Shown: piece by piece, positions 8,685 to 17,069 of the stretch
Position numbering within the stretch: the stretch's first letter is position 1
Layout: the number at the start of each line of letters is the position of its first letter
Assembly: GCF_031458255.1 (NCBI RefSeq)
Contig: NZ_JAVDYC010000001.1
Span: 7,922,501 to 7,986,500 of the forward strand
Origin: Catenuloplanes niger
GTDB taxonomy: Bacteria; Actinomycetota; Actinomycetes; Mycobacteriales; Micromonosporaceae
Length of the DNA: 64,000 bases
Direction of reading: 5' to 3'
The notes under the pieces: generated by a model
What the model saw: only the letters and a program-made list of their open reading frames with translations
What the model was told of the DNA's origin: nothing
Databases searched by the model: none
Translations under genes and position numbers: made by a program

Positions 8685-9335
8685 ATGGCACGAATCGTGA
8701 TCGTCGGCGGGCACGGCAAGGTCGCACTGCTGCTGGCACCGCTGCTGGTGGCGGCCGGTGACGAGGTGACGTCGGTGTTCCGCAACCCGGAGCACGTCCC
8801 GGACGTCGAGGCGACCGGCGCGCACCCGGTCATCGCGGACGTGGAGTCGCTGGACACCGAGGCGATCGCGGCGCTGCTCGCCGGCCACGACGCGGTGGTC
8901 TGGTCGGCCGGTGCGGGCGGCGGCAGCCCGGTCCGGACCTACGCGGTCGACCGGGACGCCGCGATCCGGACCATGGACGCGGCCGAGCGGGCCGGCGTGC
9001 GGCGGTTCGTGATGGTGTCCTACTTCGGTGCCGGGCCGGACCACGGCGTGCCGGCGGACAACGGCTTCTTCCCGTACGCGGAGGCGAAGTCCGCGGCCGA
9101 CGCGTACCTGGCCGGGACGTCGCTGGACTGGACGATCCTGCGCCCGAGCCGGCTCACGGCGGACGCGCCGACCGGGCTGATCGAGACGTCCGCGCAGGGC
9201 GCGACGCCGGGCGCGGTGTCCCGGGCGGACGTGGCCGCGACCGCGGCGGCCGCGCTGGCCGACCCGTCGACCCGCGGCCGGACCGTCGAGTTCAACAACG
9301 GCGGCACGCCGATCGCGTCAGCGCTCGTACCGTAG
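8685..9335 (+). CDS. NAD(P)-binding atypical SDR protein
   Basis: About 216 residues with a Rossmann start IVIVGGHGKVALLLAPLL (GxxGxxA type) and the atypical-SDR pattern seen in NAD(P)H-binding, YwnB-like or NmrA-like proteins. FVMVSYFGAG and the Y-x3-K-like YAEAKSA segment are visible, followed by LDWTILRPSRL. The reaction is unknown. TATGAT at 8672-8677 lies 7 nt before the ATG at 8685, which supports a leaderless transcript. A coupled start at 8673 that overlaps the preceding TGA would add four residues and is the alternative. It ends 18 bp inside the convergent methyltransferase gene. Confidence 0.78.
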   Translation: MARIVIVGGHGKVALLLAPLLVAAGDEVTSVFRNPEHVPDVEATGAHPVIADVESLDTEAIAALLAGHDAVVWSAGAGGGSPVRTYAVDRDAAIRTMDAAERAGVRRFVMVSYFGAGPDHGVPADNGFFPYAEAKSAADAYLAGTSLDWTILRPSRLTADAPTGLIETSAQGATPGAVSRADVAATAAAALADPSTRGRTVEFNNGGTPIASALVP

Positions 9336-10133
9336 GTACCGGGACATGTGGCGGACGGCCGGGAACGGCCGGAGCAGGGACGAGACGACCCGGGTGCCGC
9401 GCGGCAGTTGCTCCGCGCCGGGCGCGGTGAGCGCGTCGACCGCGTCCCGCAGGCGCAGCCCCGGCACGTCCCGCACCAGCTCGCGCGGGTGGTCCACGCT
9501 CCAGTGCAGGGTGGCGCCGGACATCCGGACCGCCGGGTTCGTCCGCTGCGTGCGGATGGCCAGCCGGTTGAACGCGTCGAAGGCGATCGTGGTGCCGCCG
9601 TTGAACCGGTCGGTGATCCGGCGCAGCAGCGTGAGCCCCTGTTCCTCGGTGAGGTACATGCTGAGGCCCTCCGCGATCGCCAGCGTGGGCCGCCCGGTCG
9701 GGATCTGCGCCAGCCAGTCGTCGTCCGTGACGGACACGCCGATCATGCGGTAGCCGGGCCGCTCCGGGAAGAGCGCGCGGCGGATCTCGATCACCTCGGG
9801 GAAATCCACGTCGAACCACGTCACGCCCGGGCCGGGATCGATCCGCCAGACCCGGCTGTCCAGCCCGGCGCCGAGGTGCAGCACGGTCGCCTCGCCGTCG
9901 TGCTCGCGGAGGAACTCGCGCACCCAGCCGTCCAGGAACTTCGCCCGCACCGCCACGGTGGGCGCCGTCCGCGGCGTGAGGTGCGTCCTGCGGAAGTCGA
10001 AGTCGATCGCGTCGACCGCCTCCGCGGCCATCGTGTCGCCGAGCACCGGATGGGCCGCGCGCGCGTCCAGCGCCCGCCCGTAGAGCGTGACCAGCAGCGT
10101 CTCGCGCGCCTCGGTGAGGCGGATCGGCACCAT
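9318..10133 (-). CDS. Class I SAM-dependent methyltransferase (LCMT/PPM type)
   Basis: About 271 residues. The SAM-binding motif VLHLGAGLDSRVWRID and the following VTWFDVDFPEVIEIRR are diagnostic of the leucine carboxyl methyltransferase/TcmP-like family. AIAEGLSMYLTEEQ is the conserved mid-domain segment. Actinobacterial members often act on polyketides or small carboxylates, and the substrate is unknown. The GGAGG directly abuts the ATG at 10133, which is a poor spacing. Initiation at the next codon, GTG, or at an upstream ATG is possible. Confidence 0.8.
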   Translation of the reverse strand: MVPIRLTEARETLLVTLYGRALDARAAHPVLGDTMAAEAVDAIDFDFRRTHLTPRTAPTVAVRAKFLDGWVREFLREHDGEATVLHLGAGLDSRVWRIDPGPGVTWFDVDFPEVIEIRRALFPERPGYRMIGVSVTDDDWLAQIPTGRPTLAIAEGLSMYLTEEQGLTLLRRITDRFNGGTTIAFDAFNRLAIRTQRTNPAVRMSGATLHWSVDHPRELVRDVPGLRLRDAVDALTAPGAEQLPRGTRVVSSLLRPFPAVRHMSRYLRYER

Positions 10134-10409
10134 CCTCCGACGGTACGCGCGACGCCGGGCCGCGCGGTACCGACGCGGTGCGGCATACGGCAGAACGGGC
10201 GCACTACACATTTCACACCCGCCGGCCGTCGCGGCGGCGATATGGTGCACCGGGGTCGACCGAACAGCATCCGTTAAAGCCGCGTTAAGGCGCGATGACC
10301 GCGCTCGGTGATCCATGCCTCACTGGGGCCGTTGCGCCGGTTCCGGGCGGAGGGTTTACGGTGAACGGAAGGTCTACCCAGAGATCTGCCGGTAAAGCGA
10401 GGGAAATAC

Positions 10410-11708
10410 ATGACGGACGTCAAGGCGAGCGATGTCAAGCTTGAGCATCCTGGCGGACAGCTGTCGATGCCGGTTCGAAGCGCGGTTGAGGGTCCGGCGG
10501 GTGTCGACGTCGGTCAGTTGTTGAAGGAAACCGGATACGTCACCCTCGACACCGGCTTCGTCAACACCGCCTCCTGCACCTCCGCGATCACCTACATCGA
10601 CGGCGACGCCGGCATTCTGCGCTACCGCGGTTACCCGATCGACCAGCTGGCGGGTAACGCGTCGTTCCTCGAGACGTCGTACCTTCTCATCTACGGTGAG
10701 CTCCCGACCGCGGAGCAGCTCGCCGAGTTCGACTCCCGCGTCCGCAAGCACACGCTGCTGCACGAGGAGATGCGCCAGTTCTTCGGCGGTTTCCCGCGTG
10801 ACGCGCACCCGATGGCCGTGCTCTCCTCCGCCGTGAGCGCGCTGTCGACGTTCTACCAGGACGCGCTCGACCCGTTCAATCCCGAGGACGTGGAGATCTC
10901 CACGGTCCGGCTGCTGGCCAAGGTGCCGACCATAGCGTCGTACGCCTACAAGAAGTCGATCGGCCAGCCCGCGCTGTTCCCGGACAACAACCTGGGCTAC
11001 GTGGAGAACTTCCTCCGCCTGACGTTCGGCGTCCCGACCGAGGACTACGAGGTCGACCCGGTCGTCGCCAAGGTGCTCGACATGCTGCTCGTCCTGCACG
11101 CGGACCACGAGCAGAACTGCTCCACGTCGACCGTGCGCCTGGTCGGCTCGTCGCACGCGAACCTGTTCGCCTCCGTCTCGGCCGGCGTGAACGCGCTGTT
11201 CGGCCCGCTGCACGGCGGTGCGAACGAGGCCGTGCTGACCATGCTCAACGGCATCCACCAGTCCGGCGGCGACATCAACGCGTTCGTCGAGCGGGTGAAG
11301 AAGAAGGAGCCCGGCGTCAAGCTGATGGGCTTCGGGCACCGCGTCTACAAGAACTACGACCCGCGCGCCGCCATCGTCAAGAAGGCCGCCCGGGACGTGC
11401 TGGAGCGCACCGGCGGCAACGACCCGCTGCTCGAGCTCGCGATGAAGCTGGAGGAGATCGCGCTCGCCGACGACTTCTTCATCTCCCGCAAGCTCTACCC
11501 CAACGTGGACTTCTACACGGGCCTCATCTACAAGGCGATGGGCTTCCCGACCAAGATGTTCACGGTGCTCTTCGCGCTCGGCCGGCTCCCCGGCTGGATC
11601 GCGCAGTGGCGCGAGATGATCAACGACCCGGCGACCAAGATCGGCCGCCCGCGGCAGCTCTACACGGGCGAGGCGGAGCGCGCCTTCCTCCCGATCGAGA
11701 ATCGCTGA
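10410..11708 (+). CDS. gltA: Citrate synthase (type II)
   Basis: A 432-residue enzyme that condenses oxaloacetate and acetyl-CoA at the entry of the TCA cycle. Full length for hexameric type II enzymes. Landmarks are GILRYRGYPIDQLA near residue 70, the catalytic His region LHADHEQNCSTSTVR near 230, GPLHGGANEAV with the second active-site His, and MGFGHRVYKNYDPRA near 310. The C-terminal SRKLYPNVDFYTG carries the catalytic Asp. The ATG at 10410 follows GAGGGAAATAC. A strong hairpin terminator follows the stop, so this is a single-gene transcript. Confidence 0.97.
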   Translation: MTDVKASDVKLEHPGGQLSMPVRSAVEGPAGVDVGQLLKETGYVTLDTGFVNTASCTSAITYIDGDAGILRYRGYPIDQLAGNASFLETSYLLIYGELPTAEQLAEFDSRVRKHTLLHEEMRQFFGGFPRDAHPMAVLSSAVSALSTFYQDALDPFNPEDVEISTVRLLAKVPTIASYAYKKSIGQPALFPDNNLGYVENFLRLTFGVPTEDYEVDPVVAKVLDMLLVLHADHEQNCSTSTVRLVGSSHANLFASVSAGVNALFGPLHGGANEAVLTMLNGIHQSGGDINAFVERVKKKEPGVKLMGFGHRVYKNYDPRAAIVKKAARDVLERTGGNDPLLELAMKLEEIALADDFFISRKLYPNVDFYTGLIYKAMGFPTKMFTVLFALGRLPGWIAQWREMINDPATKIGRPRQLYTGEAERAFLPIENR

Positions 11709-11723
11709 TCGGAGTCGACACCG

Positions 11724-11760
11724 AGAACCGCGCCCAGGGTACGCCCCGGGGCGCGGTTCT
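11724..11760 (+). terminator. Rho-independent terminator after gltA
   Basis: A perfect 11-bp stem, AGAACCGCGCC pairing with GGCGCGGTTCT, with a 15-nt loop, followed by a short T-rich TTTCG. It lies 16 bp past the citrate synthase stop. Confidence 0.85.
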
Positions 11761-11846
11761 TTCGTACGCCCCGGAGCCCGTAGCGAAAGGTCGGGTTCAC
11801 GTCGATGTCGCCTGCGGTCAGCCCGCGGCGGACATCATGTGGGCTC

Positions 11847-13874
11847 ATGTGGAATCGACGACTGTTGACCGCCGCGCTGGCATCGGCGCTGATCGTGGGA
11901 ACGCTGGTGGCCCCCGCGGCGGCGTCCGCCCGGCGGACCTTCGACCTGCAGGCGCACCGCGGCGGGCTCGGCCTGCGCGTGGAGAGCACGCTCGCGTCGT
12001 TCGGCAACGCGCTCCAGCTGGGTGTGTCCACACTGGAGCTCGATGTGCAGATCACCGAGGACCGGCAGGCCGTGGTCACGCACGACCGCCGGGTGGCCGG
12101 CACGAAATGCACGGACACCGCGCCCGCGGTCGCCGGTGACCCGGAGTTCCCGTACGTCGGGAAATACGTCAACACGCTGACGCTGGCCCAGGTCCGTACC
12201 CTCGACTGCGGCTCCACGATCCTTGCGGACAGGCCGGGTCAGCGGGCCGTGCCGGGTGCCCGGATGCCGCTGCTGAGCGAGGTCTTCGCGCTGGTCAAGC
12301 GCTACCGCGCGGACGAGGTGCAGCTCAACATCGAGACCAAGGTCGAGGCGGGCGCGCCGGCCGAGACCGCGCCGCGCGAGCAGTTCGTGCAGGTGACGCT
12401 GGCCGAGATCCGCAGGGCCGGCATGCTGCGCCAGGTCACGATCCAGAGCTTCGACTGGGGCGCGCTCAAGCGGTTCCGTGAGGTCGAGCCGCGACTGCCG
12501 CGGGTGGCGCTGACCAACTACGACTTCCTCCAGACCGGGCAGCCCGGCGCGTCCCCGTGGCTGGGCGGCCTGGACATCGACGACTTCGGCGGCGACCCGG
12601 TCCGGGCGATCAAGACGTTCGGCGCGTCCGCGTTCTCGCCGGTGCACGGCTTCCCGCAGAACGGCACGGTGACCGACCCCGGATACCGGCCGTACGTCAC
12701 CTCCGCGATGGTCGCGCACGCCCACCGGAACGGCATCAGGGTGATCCCGTGGACCGTCAACGACGTGCCCACCATGGCCAAGCTGCTCGACGACGGCGTG
12801 GACGGCCTGATCACCGACTACCCGGACCGGCTGCGCACGTTGCTCGCGTCGCGCGGCTACCGGCTGCCCCGCGCGTACCGCTCGCCGTTCGACGTCCAGG
12901 CGCACCGCGGCGGCCGGGCCACCCTGCCGGAGAACACGCTGCCGGCCTTCGCCGCCTCGCTGGCGAACCCGGGCGTGTCCACACTGGAGCTGGACACCGG
13001 CGTCACCCGCGACGGCCACCTGGTGGTGCTGCACGACCGCGCGATCAACGGCTCCCACTGCGTCGACACCGTACCCGCGGTCCCGGGCGACCCCGCCTAC
13101 CCCTACGTCGGCGACCTGGTCCACTCGCTGACGCTCGCGCAGATCAAGACGCTCGACTGCGGTACGCGGACGAACCTGCCCACCCAGACCCCGGTGCCGG
13201 GCGCGCGCGTCCCCACGCTGGCCGAGGTGTTCGACCTGGTGCGCTCCTCCGGCCGGTCCGATGTGCGGCTCAACATCGAGACGAAGATCAGCCCGACGGT
13301 GAACGACACCGAGCGGTACGACGTCTTCACCCGCCGGCTGGTCACCGCGATCCAGCGGGCCCGCCTCACGTCCCGGGTCACCGTCCAGTCCTTCGACTGG
13401 CGGACCATCCAGCTCGCCCGCCGCCTCGACCCGCGCCTCGAGACGGTCGCGCTGGTCTGGCAGTACGGCCCGGCCGAGTGCGCGTCACCGGCCGACGAGT
13501 GCTCGCTGCAGGCCGTTTACGGCGACCCGTCGGTCCGCAGCGCGTGGACCGGCACCCTCGACTGGTGGCGCTTCCGCGATCTCGGCACGCTCGTGCGCGC
13601 CGCCGGTGCCGGCACGGTCTCCGCCAACTGGCAGGTCCACGACCCGTCCCAGCCGGCGGCACCGCACCCGGACTGGTACGTGCGCACCGACCCGTCGTAC
13701 TTCCACGGCCCCGCGATCCCGGTCCTGCAGCGGCGTGACCGGCTGAAGGTCGTCCCGTACACGCTGGACGACCCGGCGGTCATCCAGCGCGCCATCGATC
13801 TCGGCGTCGACGGCATCATCACCGACACCCCCGCCCTGGTCATCGACATCGCCATCCGCAACGGCCTCCGCTGA
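11847..13874 (+). CDS. Exported tandem-domain glycerophosphodiester phosphodiesterase
   Basis: About 675 residues. A signal peptide ends near residue 27 at an APAAASA site. Two complete GDPD domains follow, roughly residues 30-335 and 345-672. Each has the RGG motif (LQAHRGG and VQAHRGG), then TLELD with VVxHD, NIETK, and a C-terminal DGLITDYPD or DGIITDTPA. Both halves therefore keep the catalytic His and acidic metal ligands. Family members hydrolyse glycerophosphodiesters to glycerol-3-phosphate plus alcohol. Outside the cell this scavenges phosphate from lipids or teichoic acids. Two active domains in one chain are unusual. A hairpin terminator follows. Confidence 0.88.
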   Translation: MWNRRLLTAALASALIVGTLVAPAAASARRTFDLQAHRGGLGLRVESTLASFGNALQLGVSTLELDVQITEDRQAVVTHDRRVAGTKCTDTAPAVAGDPEFPYVGKYVNTLTLAQVRTLDCGSTILADRPGQRAVPGARMPLLSEVFALVKRYRADEVQLNIETKVEAGAPAETAPREQFVQVTLAEIRRAGMLRQVTIQSFDWGALKRFREVEPRLPRVALTNYDFLQTGQPGASPWLGGLDIDDFGGDPVRAIKTFGASAFSPVHGFPQNGTVTDPGYRPYVTSAMVAHAHRNGIRVIPWTVNDVPTMAKLLDDGVDGLITDYPDRLRTLLASRGYRLPRAYRSPFDVQAHRGGRATLPENTLPAFAASLANPGVSTLELDTGVTRDGHLVVLHDRAINGSHCVDTVPAVPGDPAYPYVGDLVHSLTLAQIKTLDCGTRTNLPTQTPVPGARVPTLAEVFDLVRSSGRSDVRLNIETKISPTVNDTERYDVFTRRLVTAIQRARLTSRVTVQSFDWRTIQLARRLDPRLETVALVWQYGPAECASPADECSLQAVYGDPSVRSAWTGTLDWWRFRDLGTLVRAAGAGTVSANWQVHDPSQPAAPHPDWYVRTDPSYFHGPAIPVLQRRDRLKVVPYTLDDPAVIQRAIDLGVDGIITDTPALVIDIAIRNGLR

Positions 13875-13882
13875 CCCCGCCT

Positions 13883-13915
13883 CCGGGGCTGCCGTCCGCC
13901 CGGCGGCGGCCCCGG
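13883..13915 (+). terminator. Hairpin terminator after the GDPD gene
   Basis: CCGGGGCTGCCG pairs with CGGCGGCCCCGG (11 of 12 positions) around a short loop, 9 bp after the stop codon. There is no T tract, as is common in actinobacteria. Confidence 0.6.
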
Positions 13916-14234
13916 TCCGGCCCTCATCGCGTGGCGGCGTCCCCGGCGAACGGGGTCCGTGGGACGCCCGTCCGCGCGCCGGTTTCCGGGGGCGGGTCGC
14001 GGGCCCGGTCGTGCGGCCACGGATCTGTCAGGGAGGCCGGCCGACGGCCGACCGTTGCCCGCGGGAGCATGCGGACGGTGATGGGCACTCACGGGGCACA
14101 TCCGGAATGTGTGGTCGTGGCGTACGAACGCCGTCCGGCGCGGTTGTCCTCGGCCCGGCGCGGGTTCGCAGTTCATGCGATGTTCACCGGGCATAGGCAT
14201 CTTTGCCGGCGTGACGACGGGGTATCACCCTGTC
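13916..14234. other. Spacer upstream of ppk2
   Basis: No coding frame is convincing. It contains the PHO-box-like direct repeats listed separately and probably the ppk2 promoter. Confidence 0.5.
14171..14192 (+). promoter_or_regulatory. Candidate PHO box (PhoP site) upstream of ppk2
   Basis: Two adjacent 11-nt units, GTTCATGCGAT and GTTCACCGGGC, share the GTTCA core in exact 11-nt register. This is the direct-repeat architecture of Streptomyces PHO boxes bound by PhoP under phosphate limitation. The match is by eye only. Confidence 0.5.
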
Positions 14235-15167
14235 ATGGTGGACATGACGCACGGCGATGATCTTCAACCCGTTCTGGACCAGCTCGGGGAGTACGACGTG
14301 CGCGACGACGACGATGACGACCCGGTCCTGATCAAGCCGGACGGGTCGCCGGTCGACACGTGGCGCGAGGACTACCCGTACGGGGAGCGCCTGCCCCGGC
14401 CGGACTACGACCGGGACAAGCGGCTGCTGCAGATCGAGCTGCTGAAGTTGCAGAACCACTGCAAGGCCAGCGGTGAGCGGCTGGTCATCCTGTTCGAGGG
14501 GCGGGACGCGGCCGGTAAGGGCGGCACGATCAAGCGGTTCATGGAGCACCTGAACCCGCGCGGCGCCCGGGTCGTGGCGCTGGAGAAGCCGAGCGAGCGC
14601 GAGTCCACCCAGTGGTACTTCCAGCGGTACATCCAGCACCTCCCGGCCGCGGGGGAGATCGTGCTGTTCGACCGGTCCTGGTACAACCGGGCCGGCGTCG
14701 AGCGGGTGATGGGCTTCTGCACCCGCACCGAGTACCTCGAGTTCATGCGGCAGGCGCCGGAGCTGGAGCGGATGCTGGTCCGGTCCGGCATCAAGCTGGT
14801 CAAGTTCTGGTTCTCGGTCACGTCCGGCGAGCAGCGCACCCGCTTCGCGATCCGCCAGGTCGACCCGGTCCGGCAGTGGAAGCTCTCCCCGATGGACCTC
14901 GAGTCCCTGGACAAGTGGGACGACTACACCGAGGCGAAGGAGGCGATGTTCTTCTACACGGACACGGCCGACGCCCCGTGGACGGTCGTCAAGAGCAACG
15001 ACAAGAAGCGGGCCCGGGTCGAGGCGATGCGGCACGTGCTGAGCCGCTTCGACTACGAGGGCAAGGACGTGAAGCTCGTCGGCACGCCCGACCCGCTGGT
15101 CGTCGGCCCGGCCTCGCTCGCGGTCGAGGGCGTGCAGGCCTCACCGCGGGTCTTCCCCCGCCTGTGA
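14235..15167 (+). CDS. ppk2: Polyphosphate kinase 2 family protein
   Basis: About 310 residues. Walker A is VILFEGRDAAGKGGTIKRF near residue 85. The lid and Walker-B region is EIVLFDRSWYNRAGVERVM near 145, with the RFAIRQVDPVRQWKLSPMD segment typical of single-domain class I PPK2. It moves phosphate between polyphosphate and nucleoside diphosphates. An acidic run of six Asp sits near residue 25. The ATG at 14235 is chosen, with a second ATG three codons on. The PHO-box-like repeat upstream suggests phosphate control. The last 27 bp overlap the convergent phosphotransferase gene. Confidence 0.93.
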   Translation: MVDMTHGDDLQPVLDQLGEYDVRDDDDDDPVLIKPDGSPVDTWREDYPYGERLPRPDYDRDKRLLQIELLKLQNHCKASGERLVILFEGRDAAGKGGTIKRFMEHLNPRGARVVALEKPSERESTQWYFQRYIQHLPAAGEIVLFDRSWYNRAGVERVMGFCTRTEYLEFMRQAPELERMLVRSGIKLVKFWFSVTSGEQRTRFAIRQVDPVRQWKLSPMDLESLDKWDDYTEAKEAMFFYTDTADAPWTVVKSNDKKRARVEAMRHVLSRFDYEGKDVKLVGTPDPLVVGPASLAVEGVQASPRVFPRL

Positions 15168-16217
15168 CGCCCACCTGACGATCAGCTCCACCAGGCCGCG
15201 CAGCCGTTCCAGCTCCGCGGCGTCGTCGTCGAGCGGCCGGCCGTAGGAGCCACGGGCCTTCGAGCCGCGGATCATCCGGCCGAGCACGGCCGGCCCGAAC
15301 CAGCTGTACTTCGCGGCCCCGCACGCCGCGATCGCCCGCCGGACCAGGTCCGGATCGCCGCGCCAGCCACCGTCGCGCAGCCCCTCCAGGTAGCCGGCGG
15401 TGGCCGCCTCCTCGATCTCGGGCAGCAGCGCGGCGTCGATCAGACCGTCCGTCACGCTGTCGATGACGAGGTTGGCGATGTCCTCACCGAGCGCGCCGGC
15501 ACCGGTGAACGCCCAGTCGATCAGCACGGTACGGTCGCCGTCCGCGATCAGGTTCGTCGGCCAGACGTCCAGGTGGGCGAGCGTGCGCGGCATCGTCTCG
15601 GCGACCCGCAGCACCCGCTCCCGCCCCTCGTGCAGCGCGCGCAGCTCGCGGGTGGGCCAGGCCGCGGTGATCGGGTGCGCGTAGTCCTCGTCGGTGCGCA
15701 TCCAGACGATGGTGGCGGGTCCGTGCGCCAGATAGTTCCGCAGCCAGCGCCGGGACAACCAGGGCAGTTCGGGTACCCGGCCGGCCCAGCGCGCCTGACC
15801 GGTGCCGAGCCGGCGCGCGAAGTCCCGGAACCGCCCGGGCGGCCAGGCCGTGCCGTGCGCGCCGGTGGCCTCGGCCAACCAGAGCTCGACCGCGCCGTCC
15901 GGCCGCTCGACCACGTCGATCAGGTCCGGCGGGACGATGCCGGTGCCCGCGTAGACCTCGGCCGCGAAGCCGGTGGTGTAGGCCAGAACCTCGCGGCGCC
16001 AGTAGTTCCAGTGCTCCGGCGCGTCGCTGGTCTGCCAGCTCGGGCTGCCGGTCGGCGTGGCCGACGGGGGCCTGGCTATCTTGCGGATCGCGGTGCCGGC
16101 CGGGCCGTGCACGCGCCAGATTCCGCCGGTGGCCGCGTTGCCGGAGTTGTGCGTCAGCGGCTCGGCGCGCGTGACGACGCCGCCGATACGAGCCGGGACG
16201 TGCGGTGGTGCCTCCAC
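15141..16217 (-). CDS. APH/choline-kinase-fold phosphotransferase
   Basis: About 358 residues. The catalytic loop LAHLDVWPTNLIAD replaces the usual HGDxxxxN by HLDxxxxN, and VLIDWAFTGAGALGEDIANLV is the metal-binding segment. The fold is that of aminoglycoside and related small-molecule kinases, and the substrate cannot be read. The GTG at 16217 is chosen because CCGGAGG lies 6 nt before it; upstream in-frame ATGs at 16259 and 16256 lack such a site. The C-terminus is encoded opposite the end of ppk2. Confidence 0.75.
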   Translation of the reverse strand: MEAPPHVPARIGGVVTRAEPLTHNSGNAATGGIWRVHGPAGTAIRKIARPPSATPTGSPSWQTSDAPEHWNYWRREVLAYTTGFAAEVYAGTGIVPPDLIDVVERPDGAVELWLAEATGAHGTAWPPGRFRDFARRLGTGQARWAGRVPELPWLSRRWLRNYLAHGPATIVWMRTDEDYAHPITAAWPTRELRALHEGRERVLRVAETMPRTLAHLDVWPTNLIADGDRTVLIDWAFTGAGALGEDIANLVIDSVTDGLIDAALLPEIEEAATAGYLEGLRDGGWRGDPDLVRRAIAACGAAKYSWFGPAVLGRMIRGSKARGSYGRPLDDDAAELERLRGLVELIVRWASQAGEDPR

Positions 16218-16282
16218 GGCGGACCTCCGGTGACGATCGGGCGCAGTGACGATCATCATGGCCCGGTACGGCGCGCGGGCAC

Positions 16283-16321
16283 AAAAAAGCACCGGCAGTC
16301 GGTGGCTGCCGGTGCTTTTTT
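16283..16321 (-). terminator. Intrinsic terminator of the cold-shock gene
   Basis: AAGCACCGGCAG pairs with CTGCCGGTGCTT around a 7-nt loop, with A and T runs on both sides, so it can act on either strand. It lies about 54 bp past the csp stop and before the APH-like gene starts, separating the two minus-strand genes. Confidence 0.92.
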
Positions 16322-16374
16322 ATGAGTCTTGGGCACCGCCCGGCCCGGATGGCTACGGGCGGTGGATGTGGTCC

Positions 16375-16578
16375 TTAGAGCGGACGGATGTTCGCGGCCT
16401 GCGGGCCACGCTGTCCCTGCGTGATCTCGAACTCGACTCGCTGGTTCTCGTCGAGCGAGCGGTAGCCGCTGGACTGAATCGCCGAGAAGTGCGCGAAGAC
16501 GTCGTTGCCGCCGTCATCAGGGGTGATGAAGCCGTAGCCCTTGTCCGCGTTGAACCACTTGACGGTGCCGACAGCCAT
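16375..16578 (-). CDS. Cold-shock protein (CspA family)
   Basis: A 67-residue single cold-shock domain protein with both RNA-binding motifs, KGYGFI (RNP1) and VFAHF (RNP2), beginning [16 protein letters not shown]. It acts as an RNA chaperone in the cytoplasm. AAGGAG lies 6 nt before the ATG. A spacer of about 200 nt upstream is probably a long leader of the kind used for temperature control in csp mRNAs. Confidence 0.96.
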   Translation of the reverse strand: MAVGTVKWFNADKGYGFITPDDGGNDVFAHFSAIQSSGYRSLDENQRVEFEITQGQRGPQAANIRPL

Positions 16579-16790
16579 GTACTTCTCCTTGCCAAATCGA
16601 ACCCCGCGTCTTGCGGGGTCGCTAGGTAATGAGCTCGCAACTCACGAGCCCGTTCGTTGCAATTCCGGCCCCAACGCAAGAAGCGCCCGCGGTCGTAATC
16701 CCGCAGGCGCTGCCGAACTCTCAAGAGAAGCAGGCTCTCGAGAGAGATAACACTGGGAACCAAAACTGCAACGTTGCGATGCTAACACGG
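16579..16790 (-). promoter_or_regulatory. Probable long 5' leader and promoter of csp
   Basis: On the minus strand this stretch contains a possible -10 (TAGCAT within TGTTAGCAT) at its far end. A GC hairpin (CCCCGC-AAGA-CGCGGGG-like) lies just before the ribosome site. Several smaller inverted repeats are also present. No protein is encoded. A thermoresponsive leader is inferred from the csp family, and the transcription start is not established. Confidence 0.5.
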
Positions 16791-16859
16791 TTACCGGCCC
16801 GCGCCAGATGAATCCGCGTGAAAACCCGGGCGTTCACGTCGTGGGCCCGGTAACCCCGC

Positions 16860-17036
16860 GTTGACGTGCGCGCCGGGGGTACGCGAGCATGGCCGTCGAG
16901 CGGATGCGGAGGAAACCCGGTGCGAGTCCGGGACGGTCCCGCCACTGTGACCGTGCGGCGGCGTCGCACGGGAGTCAGGTCACTCCGGCCGCTCGTACCG
17001 ACCACCAGCGCGGGCGTGGACACCCGCGGAAGGGAC
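16860..17036 (+). promoter_or_regulatory. Cobalamin (B12) riboswitch
   Basis: The B12-box core is visible: GAGGAAACCCGGTGCGAGTC, then GACGGTCCCGCCACTGTGACC (GCCACTG at 16941-16947), then GGGAGTCAGGTCACT, and finally CACCCGCGGAAGGGACATGAGC. These are the conserved joints of the adenosylcobalamin riboswitch. Downstream lie cobalamin genes. The GGAAGGG just before the leader ORF ATG is the likely ribosome site controlled by ligand binding. The exact 5' and 3' limits are approximate. Confidence 0.92.
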
Positions 17037-17069
17037 ATGAGCATGCGGCCGCCTCTGAGCGCGGAATGA
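17037..17069 (+). CDS. Leader peptide ORF coupled to the ChlI/ChlD gene
   Basis: A 10-codon ORF, MSMRPPLSAE, starts 3 nt after a good ribosome site (GGAAGGG) at the riboswitch end. Its TGA overlaps the ATG of the chelatase gene (AATGA). The chelatase start has no good ribosome site of its own, so ribosomes delivered by the leader ORF would have to restart there. I infer that the riboswitch acts on the leader and passes control on by translational coupling. The alternative is that the leader is a chance ORF and the chelatase starts by weak direct initiation. Confidence 0.55.
   Translation: MSMRPPLSAE

Noticed and set aside
11805-11847. Upstream GTG/ATG start of the GDPD gene
   Set aside because: A start at 11805 would put 14 extra residues before the signal peptide; the ATG at 11847 gives a normal signal sequence.
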